Part shown: positions 13,450 through 25,199 of the stretch, piece after piece
Layout: each line of letters begins with the position of its first letter
Position numbering within the stretch: position 1 is the first letter of the stretch
Source of the DNA: Cercis canadensis
Taxonomy: Eukaryota; Streptophyta; Magnoliopsida; Fabales; Fabaceae
Reading direction: 5' to 3'
DNA: 64,000 bases
NCBI GenBank assembly: GCA_003255065.1
Contig: QAOA01000527.1
Coordinates: 227,383-291,382, forward strand
Position numbers and translations under genes: made by a program
The notes under the pieces: model-generated
What the model was told of the DNA's origin: nothing
Databases searched by the model: none
The model's input: the letters and a program-made list of their open reading frames with translations, nothing else

Positions 13450-13579
13450 CAAATCTGTAATTTACTTACGTGAAGAAAACTCAGAAAAAAGAAGAGGAGG
13501 GGAAAAGGAAAAGTTGCAGAAAGTGAGAGCAAGACATAGATATTCAGAGAAGGTGGTCGGTTGCTGCTTCACTGAGAAG

Positions 13580-16500
13580 ATGAACGGCGGCCCTTCTGGT
13601 TTCCGTGCGTACTACTGTCTCTTTTATCATCTGACAAAGATTTAACAATCTCAATTTTGCTGACAAAGATTTTCTCCGTTATTCATAATCAAATGCTTGT
13701 GGTCTTTGTATTTTGCAGATAATGCTCCTGTTACAAAGGCTTTCATCATCGCCTCCGCGCTTTTCTCAATTTTCTTCGGGATCCAAGGCCGTTTTAACAG
13801 TCTGGGATTGTCTTACCAGGTGCTCTTGCTCATTTCTTTGCTCCATGTTATTGTTTATAATTAGGTCAATTTGTGGAGGATAGGTCCTTTCTGGATGCAA
13901 ATGCAACTGGGTTTTTTGTTTTACATCCACACTGATATTATTATTATTACTTTTTTTTTTATCGATGTTAGAAATGGATTGGGTCGATCATTTTAATTTT
14001 GATCTTCGGGGTTGTTTATTACTCTTCTAATGCCAAGTTCAATTGTAATTTTGGATTTCTTTCGAATTGGGTCACTGATAATTTTCACTACCATTATCTA
14101 TTCTAGTGACAGAGTACCTGACTGGCTTTTGGTCGATTTGTTGTGATAAGGTCATACCATTGATCTCGCCAATGATTTTTCCATTGGTTTAAATTTGGGC
14201 TTCATATGTTATACGTTATTTCCCTTAGGATTTGTTGAGAGTACTATGCTACCGATAAACAAGGCTAGAAAGTAAGCCCCTATTTTATGATTCACATTCT
14301 ATAATACATACATACATACTTGAAATTCTTGCAGTCTGTTGTAATTTGCAACACCCCCTTAGGTTGGCAATAATACATGCTCATATTATGTATTCTGTGT
14401 GTACTTTTAAGTCTTACCACATATTGTTTACTTTATGACAGGATATCTTTGGAAAACTCCGCCTCTGGAAGTTGATTATCTCCATATTTTCTTTTTCATC
14501 TACCCCAGAATTGATGTTTGGACTCTATCTGCTATACTATTTCAGGGTCTTTGAAAGACAGATAGGTTCCAATAAATACTCTGTAAGTAATTTGTAATCT
14601 TATATTTGAGAGTTTTGAAGTGATCTCTAGAGACATTTTTGAAAGCAAGTTCTTCCAAACAATAAGTTGAGGACTAGATTACATATGTCTCGTTAGGGTT
14701 GATACCACATAACCCTCAAACAGTATTGTTGAACCACTTTTATATTGCCGCTGCCACCTCCATTGCTACCTCTCAAAAGTATCCACTGGCCCATCATCAA
14801 CATATGCATTATATGTGATATATTTTCCTACAATAGTAGTATCCTAATCTCAGTTAACTGCAATTGCCACAAATAAACTAGGGTCTATCTCTTCAAACAC
14901 CATCTCCTACCTTTATCATAGTTTCTACCAATTTTACTATATGCGCCATAGTGGTAGCCCTTCATAACAAGGAGAAAAAATGTTTTTCCCTAAACTTACC
15001 CTGTATGTGGTTTTGAAATGTCTGTACTGTTAATGCAGGTCTTTACCTTGTTTTCTGTATTAGTTTCGCTGCTGTTTGAGATCCTTGCTATAGCACTCTT
15101 AAAAGGTATCCTTTGTCTTTATCATGCCCTTCACTTCTAATATTTTCCTTCAATTAATCTCTTTGTTGTTGCATGTCTTGATGATACCTTCTACTCATAT
15201 TTTTGTTTCTGCATCGCACTTGCATCCATGTGCGCAGTTTTCCTTGTTGACCATTTTTGCCTCTGCTCTTTACTGTTTTGCATGTGCTTAAGTTTTTCAA
15301 ATATCCATATATGGCAAGATGTACAATTCTTTATGAGAGACCTCATTTGTTGTATAATAGATACAATTGGAGTTTTGTTTTATGCAGATGAGCTATTTTT
15401 GGACTTTCGGAAATTCAACTCTTTGTAACCGTGACCTTAGGGTATCAATATTACAATCCTTCAATGCCATTTAAGAAACGTGTGAGCAGATCACATGATA
15501 GACAAGTAGTCAAGGATATCCATTTTTAATTTTTATCCACTTGGGGTTAAATAATAAGCTTTTGTGATACAATCATAGGTTAGTAGTTTGGACCCACTAA
15601 ACTTTCTTTGATGGAAAGGATAAATGGACGTGGCTCATGCCAGTAGCTTGTAACATTGCACAACCTGTTGAATTAATTATTTCTGAATACCTAATGTGAG
15701 CATGACTTGAATATTAAGTAGATACAATAACACAACTAGCGTTATTTGACAATTAATATATTACCATCTCTTAATTGTGTGACTAATTTGAGTTGGCCTC
15801 TCAATAGAAATCCACAAATTTCATTGAATAGCATGATTGGCTACAAGCTTGGTCAGATATCTACTCTTTACAAGCTGATATCAATCCAAGATTTTCAGCT
15901 GGTGATTTAACTTCAGCATTTTTCTTGCTTGATTATACCCAAAATTAGTTTTTTTATTTTTTTTATTTTTATATGTATGTTGAACTACCTATGACATTGC
16001 TGTTATACTGTTTGTCTCAGCAACTGACATACTTCTCCTGGCTTATAAGTTTATGACTATTATGATATCAGAAGTAGGGTGACGATTAACAATCACATAA
16101 CTACTAATTTATCCACACTTGAGATATCAGTATTTCGAAGGCATGAGAAGTGACTTATCTAGAGTGTCCAGGATTGTAGATGCATGCTTAAAATTTGAAG
16201 ATGTTATCATGTGACTAATTGCAAGTGGCTTTGTGCATGTCCCTTTCTTTAAAGTTAAAAATTAACTAACGTCACTGAAATCTTATTTGAAAGTCTTTCT
16301 GCTCTTTGCAGATCCTGCAGCGAATCTAGTCTCTTCTGGACCATATGGTCTTATATTTGCTTCATTTGTGCCCTTTTTCCTTGACATTCCAGTTTCAACA
16401 CGGGTTCGTGTATTTGGTTTCCATTTCTCTGATAAGTCATTCATATATCTAGCTGGTCTTCAGGTAAAATATAACTGAATTATGTATGCTTATGTACAAG

Positions 16501-18676
16501 TTTTTGTGACAGAAAATATTTATGTCCTGAACCATTCAGTCACTGAAAGTTAGTTACTTTATTGTAGCTTCTTTTATCTTCATGGAAACGGTCTATCTTA
16601 CCAGGGATGTGTGGCATCCTTGCTGGTGCCATGTACCGTTTGAATATCTTTTGTATCCGCAAAGCAAAGGTAATTTTAATCTGAAGTTTGAAGTTCCTTT
16701 CTATGATACTTCTTGGCAGTTATATGTCAGCACATAACATATAGATATCAATTATATAAGCTTGTTTGGTTGGAGTAAAACTCAAAGTTTGATGTCTTAC
16801 ACTATATTAGTGTAGATGCATAATTTCTTGTTTATATTAGTGATGTTGGGTGATTGTCCCTATCAAGGTCCACAGGTAGGCATAGTATGGAATGGACGAT
16901 TTCTGTGCTCATGCAATGCATTTTATGATTTTAGACTGATGGCCTTTGGAGATATGGCGATAACATTAGGATTGTGCCTAACAATCAATATTGACCCTCT
17001 AACACCATAAACTTCCTCCTTTGCCAAGGATGAAGATATCGGTGCATGTGCATGTGTGCTCAATATGGTATATATGTGTCTTCTTATCCTCAATTCTATT
17101 ATTGTTATTGATCTGGTACAAAAAAACCAAAAAAGTTAGTGTTGTTTTTATGTGTCTTATCCTCTATTTTATTATCTTTATTGATCTGTCACAGAAAAAC
17201 AAAAGATGTTATTATTGCATAAGTACATTAGTATTTAGATAATTTTGTTATTCCCTTTTTGTTTACAACTTTACTCTTTCGTCCCTTTAATTCAAACCTA
17301 TCACTTTCATTTTTCTGGGATAGAGGACTTCAAAACTATGCCTTGTAGATTATTAAACTACAATTATATGATTAGTGGGAAGTTATTTTCATTAACAAAT
17401 GATTGTGCTTATTCGTCCTGCATTACAGTTCCCAGAGTTCATTTCATCATTCTTTTCAAGGATTTCTTTGCCATCAACGGGAAGTCAACGTGCAGCATCA
17501 ACAAGGAATGTTGTGGGAAATATATCTTCCTATCCGGGTCACCAAACAGAGGCAAGTTTTACTTAATGCTTTTAACTGTTTCATCATTTGGGTTGCATAA
17601 ATTAGGCAGCTACGCATTTATGATTTTAATTAGTCAAATCTGCTTTCTACTCCACCATTAAGTTTGATTTGGTTTTATATTCACCTGTCTTACCTAATGG
17701 GGCCTATACCAATGAAGCATGATAGGATTTGGTTTCATCAGTTTACTACTTCTGTGAAATTCTATGTATCTATTTTCTTCTTTGTCTTTCCTAGTATGCT
17801 TTAGTATGTTCCTCCATATGGTGCTGTCTTGCAGAATAAAGTATGATATCATTTTTATCATACCTGATAGCCTTAGGTTTATTTTTTTGTTGTGATTTTA
17901 AATTATTAAAGAGAACTAGAACACAAATAAGAAACATTATATCTGAATGAATTTTATTGGGGTTCTCTGTTGCAGTTATAACACCATAAACATATAAACT
18001 CTAAATTTGCTCAGTCCTCCTTGCTGCTATATCTTAAAATTGGTTTCGATTTACTCCTTTTTTTTCAAAAAAAAAAAAAAGAAAAAAAAAAGAATAGGAT
18101 TGGATCAGAGAAAGAAGAATCTTGGTCCCGACCTATTATCAGGAGTTTAACTATGGTGGTAAAACCCAACAAATGATTGAATTCTCAGATAAAAGGAGAT
18201 CCATTAATAATGGCTGCTGTTGGATTTGAACTGAATATCTGGAGCTGTGCGCAGAATTCTTTATCAAAATATCTGCGCAGTTCAAAATCGTCTGTGCCAT
18301 ATTTTAACTTCGAAAGTTTGTCATACAGTTAGAATAAGTTATCTATGGCATCTTGTTCAATGTGTACAATTTCTGGCCCTTTTGTTAGATAGAAGTCATG
18401 TAAGGTAATTTAACTTGAATTTCTAAGTGGAATATATGACTTCGTATTATTTTGGCAATGATTATCATTATTATTATGACTGACTTCAGAACTATCTGCT
18501 GTTCGCAGAGAAACTACTCTGCTTCAATGCAATCTGCCCCGGAACCACAAGAGGACTCTATCGCGACACTTGTTTCTATGGGCTTTGATAGGAACTCAGC
18601 CAGACAAGCACTAGTGCAGGCTAGAAACGATGTCAATGTGGCTACAAACATCCTACTGGAAGCACAGTCTCACTAA
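13580..18676 (+). CDS. UBAC2-type rhomboid-like protein with C-terminal UBA domain
   Basis: Eight exons (13580-13604, 13719-13819, 14442-14582, 15039-15105, 16312-16463, 16568-16669, 17429-17551, 18509-18676) encode 292 residues. It begins [17 protein letters not shown] and has several hydrophobic segments, with blocks [49 protein letters not shown] and [16 protein letters not shown]. This is the inactive-rhomboid (derlin-like) fold of UBAC2, an ER-membrane protein tied to ER-associated degradation in animals. The last exon carries a UBA domain ([20 protein letters not shown]), which binds ubiquitin. Length and order match Arabidopsis At2g41160 and At3g56740 from memory. Intron 7 uses a GC donor (GAG|GCAAGT), needed to keep the frame and supported by homology (QTE|RNYSA). 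Introns are long, up to about 1.2 kb. Confidence 0.93.
17552..18508 (+). other. GC-AG intron in the UBA gene
   Basis: The intron starts GCAAGT rather than GT and ends TTCGCAG. The donor context AG|GCAAGT is the known consensus for the rare GC-AG class, which the major spliceosome handles. No nearby GT donor keeps the frame and the conserved protein sequence. Confidence 0.8.
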
Positions 18677-20467
18677 TTCCATAGAAGTTCTGCATATATG
18701 AAAGCCAAATTGTTTTGAATTGACATATGGAAGCCTATTCATGAAGTCTTTCAAATTTGCGGATTCTGATATGAGGATGGTTATGATTATGGAAACTAAC
18801 AGGCATTCTTGGTATCATTCTCAAGGGTTCATCCTTTCTTGACCTCTCCTTTTCAAAGTTAATTTCTTCTCTCCTAAGCTCCTAACTAGAATCTTTAGCT
18901 ATCAGTTTCAGGACTGGTATCAATAGATGAATGAGAATTAGAGCCTGTACAAATTACTTACATCATATGGAAAGCATGCGTGTTCCTTTTTAATGTGAAT
19001 CAGATATCTGTAGTTGCAGGTTTTTGCATACAGAGTATTTAGGCACATGGAGCCCAGTTCCATGCTGATCTGTAAAACCCATTAACAGTGTAGCTCTGGC
19101 ACGGTCTACTTTCTGTCTCTACTGATGCTCCTTGTCAAGTTTTTCACTTTCTCTCTCTCAAAAAAAAAAAAAAAACAAAACAAAACAAGAAAGATTATCG
19201 TACCCTTGCTTTCAGGAAGCTGTCCTTTAATGCGAGAATTACACCAGTTTTCCTCCAATCAATAATTCGGTTTTGGTTTTTTTGGAGATATCTTCCTGGT
19301 AGCTCATATCCCTTGAATGAGATCCTAATTCTATCTTATCAATTATTTCCAGAAGGTTTCCTGTATGCAATGTATCTATGATATGCAATCCCCGGTCACG
19401 ATTGATAACCCTCGTCTCATCAAATGTCTGGGTAACGTTTTGAAAGCTTTTTCAATGTCCTAGTTCATTTGCATGTTCAAAAGAATTTTCTTTAGGCAGT
19501 CTCTGTTACTTCTGAAGATAATATCTTTTAGAACCATACTGGCTTATCAATTTGTGGCTAAATGAAACTCAAAGCAGTTTTAGACATCCCTCGACAAATT
19601 ACACGAGTTTATCATGAACGGAGTCCAATCACGTTTTCTCTAAACTAAGAAGAATTAGGATGTTCAACCTAGTCTGTCGAGATTTTGACCAATTCTAACT
19701 TAGAGAATGGAAAATCATAAGCACATTATAAATGAAATGATGGTTTTGCCCATCGTGTGTTAAATTAAGTGGTGAAATCATCTTTATACCTCAATGGGTA
19801 AGAAAGAAAGTGGGAGCGTCACAAGAATACAAGAAATCTTCCGCCTTCTTTTCTTTGTTGCCCGAGTTTTTATCATGTCATTGATAAAAGACAAACCATC
19901 TCATTCTTTAATGAATTAAAGCACAGTAATTTACTTCCATGAAACCCCATTTCTCAAAGCACTGAGCAGTGCCACAATAAGTCAACACATGCAAAAATAA
20001 AAAGGGCGCGAAAAGCATTGTCTTCAGGTCATTGATGACTCATTCGTTCACTTCGACGAAGACGTTCCAGTATCTCCAAAGGGGTTCAACCTGTAGTATG
20101 TTTCTTATTCTTCACACACGAAAAAGAATCAAAAGCAGAATAAGGACTTGAATACTGGGACATGAAGAACATCCATTACTTCATGTATTAAAATCATCAA
20201 GCAAACTAACCCACATATTTGAGAAACCCAACTCATAGCTGACCATTCGCTAGAAATGCATAAGCTTTAATCTCCAATTTTAGCTCCTAAAAGACATTTT
20301 GGAAGAAGCAAACAAGAAAAAAAGGCTTCAGGGGCTCCCTTATATATTTGCATTGGGTGTACACCAGTTTGGGAAACTTATACATTCAGCAGAGTCCGTG
20401 ATCAAGGACAATGAAAGGATATAGGGTACATCTCTTGTTGAGGATAAGCATAAAATTGCCGTCTTGG
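18677..20467. other. Convergent intergenic region, UBA gene and phosphatase
   Basis: The two flanking genes point toward each other, so this 1.8 kb holds both 3'UTRs and terminators. An A-run is near 19160-19175. I see no gene or clear repeat. Confidence 0.5.
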
Positions 20468-23400
20468 TCAGACAGGGCTGATATCCACCCGGCTTTTATG
20501 GAGCTGAAAAGCTGGAGTTATCCAGCTTCCACAACTGCACTGTATGCCTGACCAATTGAAGAATCCCAAACGGGCTTCACAATGAGCGCAGGACAACTTT
20601 CCCTCGAGTGCACCTTCCTCAACTGAGTGTCAAGATAGATCAGTCAAAACCTCAGCAATTTCATGCATGTCTACATTTACATCATTGTATAAAAGTGACC
20701 AAAGAACCCTAGATGAAAATAAGTTTTCCTTTTTATTTTTAATACAACGACTATAATCAAGGAAAATCATTGAGTATTGGACCATATTCAAAATAGAACT
20801 CATACAATGCGCTCAAGCAAACCCATTCATAAATACATTTTCAAAATGCATGCTCAGAAATTTCAACAATTGTGCATTCTGCACACACCAACATGATAAT
20901 AAAAGATCACTATAAAATTATTGTGAGAACATTTTAGCACACATGCGGGTAGGAACACACGCACATATATATAGCATGCAACATAACACTAATCATGCAA
21001 GGTCACAGGACTAAAGTTTTTCTCAAAGTCATTGTTCTCTGAATCCCTGTCATGACAAAAGTACGCTATACAGTCACATACCATTAAAAGTCTAGAGACA
21101 ATTATTGTGAGAACATTTTAACACACATGCGGGTAGGCACACATGCACATATATATAGCATGTAACATAACACTAATCATGCAAGGTCACAGGACTAAAG
21201 TTTTTCTCAAAGTCATTGTTCTCTGAATCCCTGTCATGACAAAAGTATGCTATACAGTCACATACCATTAAAAGTCTAGAGACAATTAGTTAAATGTTTG
21301 CCTACCAGTTTTCATCCATCGTAGAGGCTCAATAAATATGGATGAACACTCAGATTCATTAGGCTTGCTGAAAGGGTTGCCACTTCTCCGCTTGTGCCAC
21401 TCAAAGGATGTCTCACCTTCACCTGGAATATGATCTACAACATGCTCCTGCAATGCAACCACCCGTCGACACTTTTTACAGCGATACGTAGGAGTGCGAT
21501 TATTTCCTACTTTTGGAGCTCCTTCCACCTCAGCAGAAACTTCAATAGGCATACCAGGATCTGCGCCAAGTTTAGAACTGTCGAATCCCAACCCTGAGTT
21601 ATAATTCTCACCTGAAACAATGAAACATAAAAGATATTTTCACCCCTCAGATGACACAACTTGGGAGTTGACCTCATTTTCAATGTTCACAGTAGGCAAA
21701 ATGACTGATATCAACAAAGAATATACATAATTTGGGAAAAATTAGGACGGCCACCAGTAAGAATATGTGAAAGTGAATATTCAATAGAATTGACTAGGCA
21801 AAAACTTGATCTGTAAAGAGCTGAGTGATTAGGATCACAAATTCACTTCTACATAAGCCCATATTATCATATATTTATTTCTGGAACCTAACCCCTCCCC
21901 TATCCCTGATGAAGGACCAGAGGGAGGAAGAGGGGAGAACAGAAAATAGGGAGAAAATGAAGAGGAAACTTGGGAGAAAAAATTTATAAGTTACTCAAAG
22001 CTCCAAAAACTAAGTTCCTATGTAAATGGCTAAAAGTTAAGTCTTTCATTCCTTCTTATGGCCTAAAAGCTAAATTCACCTGTGGGTTCTTGAGAAGGAA
22101 TAACCAAAAGTTTTCTTATGTCTTTAAATTGATTAACACTAATAAGTGGTAATCAACTGATTTAAACCATAACTACTTATCTGACAGAACAGTTGGTATT
22201 CTTTAATAGATAAAGCTTTAAGTAAATAATTCACATTACATACAAGTGGACCAACAATACAAACTGATTGGTTTATTTCTGTCCAGTGCCACTCATGCAC
22301 AAACAAGTATGCCATGATATACCAGGTACATAACAGCAGCAGAGACAAGGAGGAAAAACCATACCAAGTATTTTCAGACGAAAGCGCTTGTATATGGGGC
22401 TAGAATGATCTACCTTGAAACCCATCTCCTCAAACATTTTTAACTGAAACATGAGAAGAAAAGTATAGAGAAGAATCAAGAATGTAATAATTCTGATAGG
22501 TACTAGGAAGGATATAAAAGGTTATAAAAACTACCAGCACCACCATATAAAGTTATGTTTTATAGCACACCTGCTCTAGAAAACCATCATTGGGGCAAAC
22601 AGACTCACAGCTCTGTCTTAATGAATCAAGTGCATCTGAAGGCAGAGGAAAACAAATGGAAAAAGAATGATATAAAAGTCTGAGAAATGGAGATAATTCA
22701 TATATTTTACAGTCAAAAGAAATAATAGAAGGAATTTGGTCTATAATAAAAAAAATATTAGTCACAATGATACTACATGACCAGTACGTTTTTTTGGGAA
22801 GAGAAGGGGAGGGGGGGTTTGAATCTGCTGGTTCAGTTGTTCGTTTGCTGGATTTTGGTTCCTTTTTTTGGTTTAAGCTACTTGCTGTTTTCACTATCAG
22901 AACTTTCTGCTAGTGTATCTCAACTTGATAAAGTCAATTCAAAGTTTGTCTAATAAAGATCCTAATAATAACAAGAAGAAAGCTACTGGCATGTACCAAT
23001 GTGTAGACCCAGAAGACTTTAAACAATGTATTGGTTCACACCTTCTTGAGATAGATGTTCGGTTCTCATCAAATATGCTGTAATGATTGCTGCGCTGCAA
23101 TGAACACATGCAAAGAAGGGAGTAAACCCTTGAGACTAGACAGTTCAGAAAACTGGAAAGGTAATTACAATGTAGGCCCCTTCTGGGCAACTGCTGACAT
23201 TAACCAGTAAATAGAGAGAACTTACTTCCTGGTTTTATATACTTAAGTATGACTGAAAGATCATAGAAAACTCTAGAAAATAACCTAAAGTGTTTTATTT
23301 CTTGTGATAAAATTCAAAATTTCAGCATAAAGCAGTTAAACCATCTCTTTGCTTTCCTTTTTTTTTTTTTTTAATAGTTGGGAGGCAGGTCAGACATATA

Positions 23401-24489
23401 TCACCTTTGTTCAGCACCAGAAATTGTTAGAATTATCAAACATCTCTGTTTTACCCAGTACAAGTTATCATCATAAATATAGAGATCTATTGATTGTATT
23501 ACTAGCAATTTAGCTACATCATTGACAAAGCAGAATGGCACGGTCCAAAAAATCTCCGAGAAAGTCCCTTTATTTGGTAACTAACTTCTGCCCTTAACCA
23601 TACAATGGTAACCTGACATGTTGTATCCATGACCTCAGTATCCTCTCCTTGTTTATGAAGAAAGACGCCATTTTTTTTCCAAGCACCAAATATAAAAACT
23701 TCTACTTCTACTGTATATCAATTATAGAACTTGAAGATATCAAAAAAACAAAAGATAAATATCAAGAAAAATATACGCTTGTAATATCATCTAATACTGA
23801 ACCAAGTTGCATAAGTATACAAGTAGTTCAACCCAATTCAGTACTATGATTTTATTGGAAATATTGCATTCATCATAACACAAGCATCATAAAAGAAACA
23901 TGAAAAATGGTTCTTCCAATATATTTATAAATTTCACTAGAAAAGGAGGTGTTCTGGTAAACAGTCAACTTTGATTTACATAAAGAGATCTCCCATGAAA
24001 AAAGAATAAAAAAACATTTAAAGGAAAAAGGATTACATAATAGGAGTTATACCTTCTAGATACCCCAGCAAAGCAGTGAACCAAAATAGAGCCTTCTTTT
24101 CTACTCTGATCAATGAAATCGAGGCAAACCTCCAAGTAATCCAACAAATCTTCATTTTCTGTATCCCTCAAAGGCACAGCCATCCTCACCAATTTCAAAT
24201 CTTTTCCTGCATATTCCAATGAGTACAGAAGCTTCTCCGGTGACAAGGGACTCCTTGACCCATCACCCAAATTATCATCACCAGCAGTACCATGACTACC
24301 ACCAACATAAACCTTCTTAATTTCCTTTGTGGGGATCGTTAAGCTATTACGCCATTCAGAAAAGAATGATATTGAAGCTGAGCTGAGAACAGATAAAATA
24401 TGTGTGATTTCAGCACTACCGCTTTGGAGGGTCTCTGCTGCGTCACCAATATTACCAATAAATAAATTCTCCCGGACAAGGTAAGGCAT
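20468..24489 (-). CDS. DUSP12: YVH1/DUSP12-type dual-specificity phosphatase
   Basis: Minus-strand exons 24489-24053, 23094-23042, 22635-22571, 22443-22365, 21611-21306 and 20622-20468 join to 364 residues. The catalytic domain is N-terminal; the P-loop is HCFAGVSRSA with nucleophile Cys139, preceded by VPLRDTENEDLLDYL holding the likely general-acid Asp. The C-terminal part is the zinc-binding region that defines YVH1/DUSP12: Cys pairs at about 256/259, 325/328 and 342/344 with Cys300, and the blocks FIEPLRWM and LGFFNWSGIQCSCGSWITPA. In yeast and animals this protein acts in 60S ribosome maturation by releasing Mrt4 and also dephosphorylates proteins; a similar role here is inference. I chose the Met at 24489 because family members begin MPYLVRE; upstream in-frame sequence comes from the leader. 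All splice sites are GT-AG. Confidence 0.92.
20916..21283. repeat. 184-bp tandem duplication in a phosphatase intron
   Basis: Two head-to-tail copies, 20916-21099 and 21100-21283, differ at five positions by my count (about 97% identity). Both lie in the last intron of the DUSP12-like gene. The low divergence suggests a fairly recent duplication. The unit includes short palindromic ATATATAT and has no coding sense. Confidence 0.9.
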
Positions 24490-24527
24490 GACAGCTGAAG
24501 AACAATGGATCACCAAAAAATTTCTCC

Positions 24528-25108
24528 CTGGAAAATGAAATAGAAAATGAAAATATAAGTATTATGTCACCGTGCTTTTTTGGCTGACTAACTGACAATG
24601 CTATTGCTAACTTGGAATTGACATTTCTCAGAAATTAGAATTCAGAGGGTATGGCAGGACAAGATTGTAATGTTGATCGTAAAAGCTAATTTCTGGCATC
24701 AAACAAGGGCGTCGCTTTGCCCTGTGCTTGACTGCGGAAAGTAGAGTTAAAAATTAAGTCCGATTTCGGATTTTCGAATTTCCTTTGCTTTACAGTGCAT
24801 TGATCCACTAGTAATATCAAGTCCTTAGTTAACATAAGTCATAGACTCATAGTTCAAAGAACAATCGTCATTCATTTTCTCTCTATTTTGCTTATTTTCT
24901 CGCCAACCAAACAATGTTTATGCGAGTGGGTTACAGTATAAGACAGGAGTAAACTAGCATAGAAAATGAGGGGGGGAAAACACTATAATCCAACAACTTT
25001 CCAAAAATGAAAAATTAAACCATTCATATTCATAGCAATTAGAGAATCAGAATCAATTAGGTTTCTATGTTTCTATATTTTGAAATTGAAAAAGATTTAT
25101 AAGGAACC
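24528..25108 (-). other. 5'UTR intron of the phosphatase gene
   Basis: On the minus strand a donor CCAG|GTTCCTT at 25108 and an acceptor TTTTCCAG ending at 24528 remove 581 bases and join the leader exon to the coding exon. The spliced leader gives no earlier in-frame start for the main protein. Confidence 0.5.
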
Positions 25109-25153
25109 TGGAGAATCGGAGTAATTCGGCGACGGAGGTAGCTCTTACTTTCA

Positions 25154-25192
25154 CTAGTCCTCTTCCTCCTCTGCTACTGCTAAAGCACTCAT
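25154..25192 (-). promoter_or_regulatory. Upstream reading frame in phosphatase leader
   Basis: The leader exon on the minus strand holds a 12-codon frame starting MSALAVAEEEED and ending in TAG before the predicted leader splice donor. Such frames often lower translation of the main protein. Its presence in the mature mRNA depends on where transcription starts. Confidence 0.4.
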
Positions 25193-25199
25193 CCGCTTG

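Larger units (their letters stand above)
11284..13579. other. Intergenic region after the second F-box gene
   Basis: It contains the 3'UTR of the F-box gene and then very AT-rich sequence, including the inverted-repeat element at about 12785-13065. Between 13180 and 13275 there is a stretch loosely like a tRNA-derived SINE, which I judged too weak to call. The right end is the promoter and leader of the UBA gene. No gene is supported. Confidence 0.5.

Noticed and set aside
16287-17661. Several plus-strand frames within the UBA gene
   Set aside because: They are exons read on into introns (the first and last of these) or intron sequence alone; only the spliced model matches the family.
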